Below are positions 14,201-25,100 of a DNA stretch of 64,000 bases, in pieces. Made by a program: the position numbers and the translations under genes. Under the pieces are notes generated by a model. It saw only the letters and a list, made by a program, of their open reading frames with translations. It did no database searches and was not told where the DNA came from. The stretch lies in NCBI RefSeq assembly GCF_037392515.1, contig NC_090283.1, positions 34,860,249-34,924,248 of the forward strand, in the 5' to 3' direction. The stretch is from Haliotis asinina (lineage: Eukaryota > Mollusca > Gastropoda > Lepetellida > Haliotidae). Numbering within the stretch: the first letter of the stretch is position 1; each line of letters starts with the position of its first letter.

Positions 14201-17200
14201 CATCTCCAACATGCTCTAAAGTTTCCAGTGCACCGTCTGACACTGTTCCAGGCAGTTTCTTTGCAATATCCATGAACACACACACTTCACTGCCGCTTGT
14301 AATCTGGCGTACCTTTTCCTGGGAACAAAAACATGATGCGGCTATGTCATTTAACCCACAAAACTCTAATGCAGTTGTGTTTTCCTTTTCAGTCCAATTT
14401 TCGGCAATGTCTTCAAAATAGACGCTTGCAAATTTGTCAGGACGGCCGATGAAAAAATACTGCCGAAGTACCGCAGTGACAATGTCCAATTCAGACTGCG
14501 CTACAGTACAGTTCGATTTCTTTCGGTTTTCATACACTATTGAACAGTACATGTAACTGCAAGTTTGTTCCGTAACTCCGTGCTTCATAATCACTGCTAA
14601 CACCAGGGTGAGGGTGACATACCCCGCAATGTCAATTTTTTATACTGGCTGCTGTTAGAGAAATTTGTTCAAATATGAGTGCTCGTTGAATAACCCTCGT
14701 TTGTTTTGGAGTCATAGAAGTAATTTCCGGGTTTTTGGCAGGTGCACTCTGTAATGACTTAAACCTAACCTGGTGCAATAATGAATGCAAATTATACCTG
14801 TGTGACTTCTTCTCAGATATTCTGTGTCATTTACTTTGGAATATTTCATGTTTATAATAATGAAACTAAAATGATTCTCAAATCTGGAAAACCTTGTTTC
14901 ATATTCTGAGACACTGATGCGTTTCAATCAAACTCTTTGATTATTGTTGAATTATTTTGCATAGTTGGATTGTTGTGCACAGTTGGTGGAGTTCCTGGAA
15001 TTTGGAGACATCCTGGAATTTGTAGCCAAGTGACGAATGGTTTAATGTCTACTTAACATCTTCAGGTTTGCCCCACATCAAACATTGTTTTCCTGAATAC
15101 TAGCATCGGCATTTGTTTCTTACACAGACAATCGTTGAAAGAACGGGGGCTGCAAGCAGTCTCCGCTCTGCAGACAGCTTTCGGGAATATGCAGCAATTC
15201 ATAAAAAATGTAAGACCTAATGTGATATTTGTCAGTCATAATGAGTTTCAAACATTTATATAAAATAATGATCTTTGTTACTGCGTTTGTGTCTGGTCTG
15301 TACTGCTTAAGCACCTCATCATACGTATAACCAGTTCATCATACTCACATTTCTTTCTGTTCGAGTTATACTGTTTTATGATATTCAGATGGACAGTGAA
15401 TGATTTGATTAGTATAATATATTAGTTTGTTAGCTGGAATAGACACAATGTTATCAACGACGCGTTTAGCTCCTTGTGTTCAGTTTTTGTTCAGTTCGGA
15501 AAGGTTTTATATTTTAATTTCACAGGAGTATATGCCCCACACCCGCCCCAATATCGGCATCAGCTCTTTGGATCGAGGGCGAGAATTTTATGAGGCTTGC
15601 ATCAGGTGGTATCTCTCCGTCAACATGACGGCACAAGAGGTCCACGACATCGGTCTCCGCGAGGTGGACAGGATCGTTGGCAACATGCAGAAGGTAGGGA
15701 CTGACGCATGAGAGTACTCGGTCATTGGGTTTGTCTATGTGGATATCTGCATTGTCTCCTCTGTATCAGTATATTAACGGCATTACATTTGGTTTCCAGA
15801 TCATGAAGGATCAGGGGTTTGAAGGAAGCGTCAGGGACTACTTCAGGAACATCATGAATGACACTCGTTTCTTCTTCGACACCGCAGTAGGTCACAGCTA
15901 CTGACTCTACAAAGCAGTTTATCACCTATACCCTAGTTACACTGTCTCTGGTGAACCTTGAACATTGCGGGCCTCTGATCGCGTTACAGTTGCAGGACAA
16001 AACACTGTAACACCGAATCCCGAACACTGTACTCTGTAATAACGAATCACTTTCCCTTACATAGTAACTGTGATCCGAAATCCATGACTGTGTATATTGA
16101 CACCCCATCTGTATCTCCTAAGATATGCCAGTAACAATGAGTAAGTTTTGTTTTACGCAGCATTTAGCATTATTCCAGCAATATCACAGCGGTCGACACC
16201 ACAAATGGGCTTCACATACTGTACTCATGTGGGGAATCGAACTCGAGCTGAGCGAACACTTTAACCACTAGGGCATCCGCCTCTCACGGTAACAGTGAGT
16301 CCTCTAACCCATGCCGCCGTAACAGCGATCCCCTATTCCTTTACTCTCTACTCGATAACAATGATCTCCTGATACAAGCCAGCTCGAGATCATCCACTAC
16401 AGGTTATGCTCGGGCCTTCCCTTGCTGTAGTCGCCGGGTACTTCTATATATTGCTTGTTTTACTTGTTGCTTACCGTCGGATTCAGCAATATTCAAGACA
16501 TACGGCGGCAGACAGTCCAGGGACCACAGGGACCTGAGCATCGGCCTACGCAGCTGGGATATGATGACATGTGTCAACCAAGTCAGTGAGCCTGACCACC
16601 CCATCCCATCGATTCATGGATTCAGCATGGATTGCTGAAGATCAATTCTAACCTGGATCTTCAATGTATAATGCCTACATCTTGTTTCAGGATGAGATGA
16701 TAGAAGAGTTTGAGAAGCAGATCTTTTCAGTGGTGGAACCAAAGCTGGAGGGGTATTTCAGTGATATACCAGGGTTACCAATTGAGTAAGTGATGCACAA
16801 ACAATACTTTAAACAAAACCAAAACGTCCATTATTGTAAATTCGTAGGGAGAACATCACGGGCGGGTTTCTATACAGGTGTGATTCTGCGCAGGGTCCGG
16901 CCAACGCCCAATGATGGTCCAATCGGGTCCTACAGCAGTGGATCAGCCGACGGTTCCAGACCTGGCATATTTTGGGCAAATGTTCTGCACCCCAAGTCAA
17001 GGTCAGTGCTAACACCTGTACATCATAATGTCGTCTGCCTGGCAGTTAACGTTGTCTTGTATCTTACTTCTCTCACACAGAGTGAGTGCGTATAGGTTTA
17101 TACAGTTTTTTAGAAATATTCCAGCAATATCACATCGGGGGACACCAGAAACAGGCTTCACACATTTTAACCATCTGGGGAATCGAACCCCGGACGAGCG

Positions 17201-20200
17201 AACACTTTAATTACTGGGCCACTCCGCAGCCCTCGGTTCACACAGAGCATCCAACTGTAGCATATAATATCTGTGGATGATGTTGGACAGTAACTTGTGC
17301 TTTGACATCGGTTTATTTCAGCCCTAACCTGACCATGATGGCGCTCACCCTCCACGAGGCCAACCCCGGACATCACCTGCAGGTGGGTGACCAGTACAAG
17401 CTCCTGGACACATGACAATGTCACAAAGTGAAAGAAGCACCCTGTAAATATCCAACATATTATACTCTTCCAAAAAGTAGGGGAACCTGAACTTTGAAGT
17501 TTGGTAGAAAGAATACCCACTGAGGAACGTTACATTCATCGTGTGCATACAGCATCATTTCACGATATCACCACACACAAACACAATGCATGGGAAGCAC
17601 GTGCTCAATGTGGGAGCCTCATACACGTGCATGGGGGTGTCATTATGAATCTTGACGTTTTTTAGGTAGGTCGATAAATCACTGATGACCATGTTCTTCG
17701 ATAACTTTCTTGAATCTGTGCATGGTCAGCGTTTCAGTCACACACTACTGACTGAAAATTGTAAACTTGAAATTTTCATGTTACATTCCAGTCACATAAC
17801 AAGTGAGATACCTGAACGAACAGCATTGCTTTGTCTAAAACCCACGTGGTGATGCATTCTCAAAACATGCATTATTATTGTATCAGCATTGATTCAGTCC
17901 CATATATCTCCCAATTTCGACAATCGTACATTGAAAGTACAGTTCCTCTAGTTTTTTGGGGAGGATATTTATGAACACGAGACCCCAGTATTCACTTTAC
18001 ACTCAATATAACCATGACACTCTAACTACTATTACTGGCCTCTAATCAACTACCAATGGGAACAAGAGAATCTTTCTAGTCAACATCTCAGTGGTCGTTC
18101 AGATATATCGACGTTATCATGTACTAGTGGTTTCGTACACTCGTACACGTACGTTCACCGGATTAGGCAGATGCGCTGAATTCATTAATGTTGAATTGCT
18201 GTCATGTTTTTGAACCCAGATCAGCTATTCCATCACATCAGACACGCCAGATTTCCGACAGAAAATGGAATCCTCGGCTTACAATAAAGTTCCTCTTGCC
18301 TTCCCGAGATACACTGCCTTTGTGGAGGTATGTTCGCATTGTGACAACGTGAAATTGTTACCCGGGAAACTGTATTTATATTTTAAGTCGTTCACTGGTC
18401 CAAAGGGCTAGGGTAACATAAGCAGACATAAGGGGTACATGGGGCCCCGAGGGACCAATGAACAACGTATTTATCTTAACGAGCACCTCAATGTTAATTT
18501 TAAAGTGTTTGAAGCACAGGTATATCGGATCAGAATAAGTATGAGTTGGGTCGTTAGCCAGAACCGAGTTATCGCCCTTCCATCAATTTGCAATCGTAAA
18601 CCATCCTTACATTATACATGGTTCAATCATTCAAGATAAAGAATTACTAACACGAAGAACTAAATGTATTCCAGCAGTTCGGCATTCCAGGTGGGTAACA
18701 TAAAAATGTTATTTCCTCGCGTGCAAGCTTGATACATTGAAAATAATTGAAGAACGCTCTACCAATCTGAAAACGACATTTATGTGTGACGTAGGATGAG
18801 ATGAGTTAACTCCCCGCTGTTCATCATTTGCATCCACTCAGTCTGTGCTGACAGCCATCATCGTCTGCTGCAGGGCTGGGGACTGTATGCCGAGTTCTTA
18901 GGCGAGGAGATGAAGCTGTACAGAGATGACTATGAACTGTAAGATTGTTGTCTTCAACAGAGCAGTGTATTCTTCTGACTAAGCAGTGTATTCCTCACAC
19001 AGAGCAATTTATTATTCCAAAAGAGCAGTGTATTCTTCTGACAGAGCAGTGTATTCCTCACACAGAGCAATGTATTCTTCTCACAGGGCAATATATCCTC
19101 CTCAGAGAGGAATATATTTTCCGTATAAAGATTGCAAAAAGATTCTTAAGACATTTGTTAATACCACGAAGTCTATTTCAGGATGGGTCGTTACGGTTCT
19201 GAAATGTTCCGAGCGTGTAGACTGGTTGTGGACACAGGCATACATGCATTCAAGTATGTACTGTCTGTTTGTTTCAAGAACATAGCTGGTTTAAAGGTAA
19301 AACCGCTGGGAAATAAAGCACAATGTATACACAAGTCTTCGTACACCCTCTGTATTATGCGAGCACCCATGAAAAGAGCCTGCCCATGGCTTTTCGCTAT
19401 GATGTTCAGATGGTCACATACAATCATATAACGAATGGTCATTTTGGCACAGCTGGACACGTGACCAGGCCATTGACTACATGCTAAACTACACAGCCAG
19501 GTCGTATGAGGCCGTTGCTGTAGAGATTGACCGCTATATCACGTGGCCTGGTCAAGCGCTGGCGTACAAGATCGGGGAGATCAAGATCCTGGAGCTACGA
19601 CGGAAGGCGGAGAAGATGCTAGGTAGGCGGTGATGTACGGCTGGGCTTTTCACACTGATCAGATAACGAAAGGTGATCACGTTGAACACTTTCACCTAAG
19701 CTTACGTCCAGACAAGCAGCTATTTCATTATGACTAAACCGTTCTTCAGTAATAACTGGGGGTGACAGCTTAGTGAAATGATGAGCCCGCAGATCCTTTG
19801 ATGTCAGTAAGCATGTGTCTGTTTGTTACAACATGAAATAGCCAAGTCAGAAAGTTTGACCAGCCGATCATTCTTAGCAGCTTATTACACAAGTAAGACA
19901 TGTTATACACAAACGTATGTTTGTTCAGATATACATCCAGCGAATCCTGCAAATGCATGCACTTCTATAAGCAGAAGTATATTTTAGTTTTGTCTCTGAT
20001 GTTTGGAGGTACTGAACTGACTCTCATAAACATCTGACCTTTTGCAACTCCAGTCTGTTACTCTAAGATATATATTCCCTTGTTTACAGGTGAAAGGTTT
20101 GACATCCGGGAGTTTCATTCCGTTGTACTGGAAAGCGGAACCCTTCCCCTGACAGTACTGGAGGATCTCGTCAATGACTGGCTTGATTCCTACCCGGAAC

Positions 20201-20304
20201 CAGGCACTGGGACCCCCGCCCCTCCCACATGCGGAGCGACAGGTCTTGAGTCGTCCCTGGTGTGGGTGATCCTGGGCCTGTACGTCCTCCCTCCAGTCAT
20301 GTAG
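11212..20304 (+). CDS. DUF885-family putative metallopeptidase, copy 2 (complete)
   Basis: Seventeen coding exons: 11212-11269, 11449-11582, 11682-11812, 12314-12449, 12643-12711, 13072-13181, 15128-15209, 15526-15693, 15800-15886, 16691-16785, 16894-17001, 17322-17382, 18220-18327, 18874-18938, 19182-19253, 19453-19622, 20090-20304; 622 residues. The first exon encodes a signal peptide ([19 protein letters not shown]). The mature part opens with the family's typical LHNEFFAWR...TKGIHNYDD start. The [10 protein letters not shown] signature lies near residue 404, with a further conserved [16 protein letters not shown] segment and [19 protein letters not shown]. The C-terminus ([17 protein letters not shown] after a Pro/Gly-rich stretch) is a likely GPI-attachment signal, so the enzyme is probably on the cell surface. 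Intron positions and phases are the same as in copy 1, showing tandem duplication. Peptidase activity is inferred from the family motif, not shown. Confidence 0.93.
11826..12060 (+). repeat. Possible SINE-derived block sharing the GTGAGTGAG end
   Basis: It starts about a dozen bases after the donor at 11812 with GTGAGTGAGCGAGTTACGTTTAACGCCGCT, the terminal motif seen on the window's SINEs. The body beyond that does not match family A or B clearly. It may be a third family or a very old copy. Confidence 0.35.
12075..12195. repeat. Short tandem duplication, about 49 bp, two copies
   Basis: TTGGGATAGCATGTTTCTCC followed by TGAGAACATTGTTAAAGTA occurs twice in succession, in the intron between the 11682 and 12314 exons of DUF885 copy 2. 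Confidence 0.85.
12725..12845. repeat. GTGAGT-rich tract
   Basis: Repeats of GTGAGTGAGTGGGTGAGT and CACTTAGT follow directly after the donor at 12711. It could be an expanded SINE tail or an independent simple repeat. Confidence 0.8.
13240..13925. repeat. 44-bp minisatellite
   Basis: More than a dozen degenerate units carry CATGGACACCACAGTAGTC and TTATACTACCACCAGC. Together with the candidate nested gene next to it, the array expands this intron to 1.9 kb, against about 0.3 kb in the paralogue. Frames open across it in either direction are repeat artefacts. Confidence 0.92.
14043..14588 (-). CDS. Candidate nested cysteine-rich protein in a DUF885 intron
   Basis: An uninterrupted frame of about 181 codons from an ATG at 14588 lies antisense in the intron between the 13072 and 15128 exons. 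I do not recognise the protein. It has many cysteines ([20 protein letters not shown]), N-glycosylation-like sites and no repeats. The residues just upstream in frame ([11 protein letters not shown]) are hydrophobic, as in a signal peptide, but lack an ATG. A TTAGCAG acceptor-like site sits right before the ATG, so this may be the second exon of a small secreted protein or a retrocopy. The paralogous intron of copy 1 has nothing like it. A chance frame remains possible. Confidence 0.35.
   Translation of the reverse strand: MKHGVTEQTCSYMYCSIVYENRKKSNCTVAQSELDIVTAVLRQYFFIGRPDKFASVYFEDIAENWTEKENTTALEFCGLNDIAASCFCSQEKVRQITSGSEVCVFMDIAKKLPGTVSDGALETLEHVGDALVLSISDWCVYIIWMSGYLDVFCDQEPTHSCLAEGGNTSCLFRLLVLNSRQ
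16138..16290 (-). mobile_element. SINE family A copy
   Basis: Tail-to-head order on the + strand: TTTTACGCAGCATTTAGC, CCAGCAATATCACAGCGG, TGTGGGGAATCGAACTCGAG (reversed box B), then AACACTTTAACCACTAGGGC (reversed box A). It matches the tRNA-derived layout of the copy at 46203. It is intronic in DUF885 copy 2. Confidence 0.85.
16436..16660 (-). mobile_element. SINE family B copy (reverse)
   Basis: The reverse tail (CGGATTCAGCAATATTC), then GACATGTGTCAACCAAGTCA and GAGCCTGACCACCCC, correspond to the family B copy at 27553 in reverse. It is intronic, just upstream of the 16691 exon. Confidence 0.8.
17083..17235 (-). mobile_element. SINE family A copy
   Basis: Starts GTGAGTGCGTATAGG, continues AAATATTCCAGCAATATC and GGGGACACCAGAAACAGG, then GGGGAATCGAACCCCGG and AACACTTTAATTACTGGGCC. 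The last two are the reversed box B and box A regions. It lies between the 16894 and 17322 exons. Confidence 0.88.
18953..19105. repeat. Minisatellite of GAGCAGTGTATTC units
   Basis: Degenerate tandem units (CAGAGCAGTGTATTCTTCTG, CACAGAGCAATGTATTC) begin about 15 bp after the donor at 18938 in DUF885 copy 2. Confidence 0.85.
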
Positions 20305-20589
20305 GATGGTGTCCTCTGAGTTTTGCACTGTTTCTTGTCAACTGATTTTAGATTACCTATACCGCGTTCTCATTGTATACTTATCGTAATATTAACTGTT
20401 GTCCATAGATAATCTCTGCTATGAACAGTCTGTTATCCAATCCCCTATACATGTGCTATTCACGTTACCCATGATATACAGACTATCTTCTCATCATCCC
20501 ATCATTCTTAAAGTCACCAAATAGAGCTTCCGCACTCGTACACGTTTCGATGCCACGTCTGCCCAAGTAAGTTCATTCCCCCGATGAAG

Positions 20590-20595
20590 AATAAA
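20590..20595 (+). terminator. Probable poly(A) signal of DUF885 copy 2
   Basis: AATAAA lies 286 bp after the stop codon, and no earlier canonical hexamer was seen on this strand. It faces the convergent plakin gene about 0.7 kb away. Confidence 0.55.
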
Positions 20596-20599
20596 CAGA

Positions 20600-22152
20600 A
20601 TACATCCACGTGTTTCATATATAACATATCATGTTTCAATATGGTACACATATATCCATGTGCTTGTTGCTTATATGTCCATATCAGAATTGATTGAGCA
20701 CCATCTAAATCAAAATCTTATTTCGAGAAGATCTGCCTGCTCTGCACCCTGCACATCCCATGTGCATTAACTTGACGGTTCAATACGAGTTCGTGACCCC
20801 CCGTGTCATATACTGAATGAACTTGTCACCCTGTTACTGTGCCAACCGGGGTCCCGTGGAGGTGCCTGGTGATTATCGTCCCTGAAATGTGTTGATACCC
20901 TGGAGTCTGGTGTATCATCCCAAAGTATACCGTCAACTCGGTAAAGTTCAGTGGTCAACCTCCCGTGCACATTTTATTGTCATGATAATTTCTTTCTTTA
21001 ACATTTTATATTTATATTAAAAAATATACATTAGTACTTACTTTTGTTGTGACTGAATATATTACTTTCCGCCCATCTAAGGACCATGTAATACCAAGTT
21101 GATATCGGTGTGTGTGTGTGTGTGTGTGTGTGATGGGGGATAGGAAAGAAGTGGGTGGGTAGGAGTGTCTTTTTGCTGAAGTATATCACTATGATCCTTC
21201 GTTCTGATTTTGAACGATTAAGTCCATATTAATCTTCTTCAAACAGCGATTTGCATTAATAATATATTCATCAACAGAGAATACACACACAACACACTTT
21301 AAAAACGGTAAAATTTAATTGATAAAGTAGTAACAATACAAATATATTATTCATTTGCAATACCGCAATTCAGATTCTACATGATAGAGATCTACAGAGA
21401 AAGAAAAGCACCCTGTGCAATGGACACGTGGTGGTAGTGAGGCCCTCTGTGTTGCCACACTGCACTTTGGTCCACATGACTGAAGAAATGCTTACACATC
21501 AACAAATCGTACTGTGCCCCGAATGACTTCATGAAAAGCCTAACGTCCAACAACTGACATTCCTGCATAAAACTGGCCTTGGAGTTACTTGAGATATACG
21601 TCACTCCCAAAGTAGACGAAACTTAAAAATATTGGAGCTGCAGACGACTTGAAGTGATTACACAACTATATAGTCTTACATGCATATAGTGTAACTAAGT
21701 TAAACACAGAGAATCGTCGAGACAGCTAAAGCCTGTCGGAGTACCGTAGTGAATCACACAGGCAGGCCATTTGTATGGATGTCGCAATCCACTATAAAGA
21801 TGATATCTGCTCTGTCGGACAGGCGCAGACAGTTGCCATCTACATGCTATAATGTAAATGCTTCAAATAAAGATGGAATGTGATTATTGTGTTACACAAT
21901 ACATTAGACACCTAAATATGCAGCTATTCGTTATAATTGTCATCTTGGGTAACAATCAGCACCATTAATTAGTGTTACGTTTTAGTCGATCAAATCACAC
22001 AGTTTTGGTTCCGACGTGAGGTCTCAGAAATATGTTAAATGTAAAAGTCATCAGTGATGACTTTTCCCTGTAGTGAACATTAACAGCTTGTTACTCAAGC
22101 AAATCTGTCCATCGTCAAACCATGTTGATTTTTGTATGTCGTAATTCAGCAG
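20600..22152. other. Convergent spacer and plakin 3' UTR
   Basis: It holds a short (TG)n at 21111-21132 and no recognisable coding sequence. The right part is the plakin 3' untranslated region on the - strand. A small frame at 21392-21610 (-) has no support. Confidence 0.6.
21314..21319 (-). terminator. Candidate plakin poly(A) signal
   Basis: TTTAAT on the + strand is ATTAAA on the - strand, about 830 bp after the plakin stop. It is a common variant hexamer, chosen only because no AATAAA was found closer. Confidence 0.3.
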
Positions 22153-25100
22153 TTAAGGCAGGGGTTTCCCCAGGGACTTAAACATCTTCATGGCCTTCAC
22201 ACCTCTCAACAGCTTGGTCTTGGCATTTTCAAACTTCTGAATAATGATCTTATTCTCGGGGTCTATGTCAAGTTTGCTTGGATCCGCCACTACTCTGGCT
22301 TTGATGAAGCCTTTCATGATGGCTTCATGCACGGAGATCTTCTGATGGGTCTTGTTGTTGATGTACTCGCCCGTCTCCTTGTCCAGCAGACCTTTTCTGA
22401 TGGCATCGCTGAACGGCACCTTCTCCTTCCGCAGCTGGTCCACTACACCACTCACGCTGTACGTCTTCGTCACAACCTCCGGCTTTGCATTGGGGTGGTG
22501 CCTTTCGTCATACTCCACCAGCACTAGTCCGCTGGAGATGGCGTCTGCTATTGGCATCTTCTCTCCAGTTTCAGTCTTGTATTCCGAGCAGCTGCTGTCC
22601 AAGATTCCTTTCTCCATTGCCACGTCGAGAGACAGTCTCTCGTCTGTGTGTGGATCAACTACAGCCTGGATGCTGAAGGGCCGAGTCTCGTGGGTTGTCT
22701 TGATTGTGATCAACCCGAAGGTCTTCTTCTCTTCGCGGATCTTCTGTTTTGACACTATCTCCATGAGTATCTTGCCGTCATTGATGGCTTCGTTGACGTC
22801 TATAGAGCGCCCGGAACGTGGGTTAATGTACAGACCGTTCGCTTGGTCGATGATTCCTTTCATGATAGCCTCCTGCAGAGTCATCTCGTTGTTGTTGTTC
22901 GGGTCCAGCACTCCCTGGTGAAATATCAACACATATTATGGCAACATCTGATGTTTGAAAACATAAAAATAATTTTAAAAATGTAGAAAAGTGATACTAA
23001 GTATTTGAGGCAGCAACAAAAATAATATTGATTGGTACATATCTACTTCTAGTTCGACATATTCATTATGCACACACTATCAAAAGCAAGTGTATCTCAG
23101 AAGGTTACACTGGGACTACATGACTCCTACCTTGACTATAAACGTGTGACATTCCTCAACCTCCTCTGTCACAACCTCCTCGGACGTTGTCTCCTCATGC
23201 TGTGTCTCCACCGTCACCTCACTACTGACTGGCATCTCCTCGCGTGGCTTCTCATACAGTGCTAGCGATGCCTGGGACTTCTTGATGTCCTCAATATCCA
23301 GATGTGTGTCCCAGAATCTGACAACCACACACATACTCTTACCATATGCCAACACTGTCTGCCTATATCTGGCAACCATACACACATGTCCAATTACCAT
23401 ATGTCAACAACACATTGCTATACATCTGTCCACAAAACCTGACTCTTTTTCAGAGTAGCCATCCGTTAAAAAAAGTCGTTCTGACAACCTTAGTTAAGAG
23501 AATATTCCTTACAGACCTATGAACCATCTAAAGAACTGCTTGCGCATAGAAACACAGAGATACGTCATCTTAGATGTAGTCGAAGTGTTGGACAGGGTGC
23601 ACTCTTTATGCTGTATTAATGTTATAGTGTAGTGGCACTTTACATACTTTATGGCCACCAATCAGTAACAGTAGGAAAGGGATTAGGAAGCAGAATGAAG
23701 ATATTGGACTGACTTGACGAAGTGTGCTGTAGTGATGTATCTGAGCTGGTCCCACTTGTCACACACCAGCAGGTGCTTAGGCTGCTTCAGGAGCTCCACG
23801 ATCACCTTGAACGTCTCCCAGTACGCCCAGAAGTCCTACATCAGGAATACAATAGCGTGATACTGTTCTTTTGCTTCTACTTTACGATAAGCTACATGGA
23901 CATAAAAGTGTTTTCAGAAAACAGCTAAACTCGACACCTTTTACACATTTTGATCTGACATATATTCATTTGGCGTTGTTTTGCACGTGTTGAAAAGAAA
24001 AATGACATATTTACATGAAGTATATGAAACTAATAATCTTCAGAATAACTATTGATGTAAAAGAGGTGTTTCTTAAATATGTGCCAAGAAGTATCCCTAT
24101 CGTCTCTGTGTGCTGCTAAGTGAATCCATGTCAGCGTCAGTGTACGTACACTGTATTTCATCAACATCTCCTCCAGAGTCTTGATCTGCACCACCACAGT
24201 CGCCAGCAGCTCGTCATCTACAACCAACCAACCAACTCACACTCACTAACCACGTATATATGTATCTGTTCATCCACCAATATGTCCATCAGATATAAAT
24301 ATCTACGTCACATCACACTCCTTTGTGCATGTGATACATACATGTCAGTGATCGGTATCTATATATACATGTATGGGCTAGTATAACTTTGCACTAGCAG
24401 ATTACATTTACGTAGTTTCCACATACCGGAAACACCTCCTTCGGGCGCCTCTTCCATGATCATGCGCAGTCGCTCCATGCGTTCCTCCAGCTCGCTGTAG
24501 TCGGAATAGCCTGTCCAGTTCTTGCCCAGTGTATCTTCGATGTACTTTAGGATGCGCAGCAGCTCCAACTTGTCCGTCTCCTTCATACACTGAAGGATGG
24601 ACACCTGGACAAACATCACGTAATACGTCAGTCGGGTGGACATAAGGGGCACCGCCCCATCGTGCATCCCAACATGGACATGACAGCCAGGCTTTCTAGA
24701 CATTTAACAGTCAAACTGCCGGATGATACAATTTCTTTACTAAGGTGTAAACACGGTGAAAATATCATCAAATACTCATTGAAATTAATGTGAGAAGAAT
24801 CCACATGAGAAGAATTATTGCAATATACGCGTTTATCGTTATTCTTAGATTTGTAGATGCTTAGCAAGTAGCTGAGGTAATGTCAATAACGACAAGTAAC
24901 TTGGTTAGTACACATCGGATGACACACACCGAAGTGAAACAGTAAAATTGTGGGTGATGCCAAAGGCGTGCTGTGCTGTGGAAGTCTTCCGATAAAGTAT
25001 GTGTTGATATCATTGCGTTTATTTGTTATCCATATAATCTGTTATCTCATATTTCCGTTTACCATCGACCTGTGAAGATCCGGGTTAGAATTGATCTTCA

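Noticed and set aside
22352-22921. 189-codon frame on the + strand
   Set aside because: Exact antisense shadow of the plakin repeat exon.
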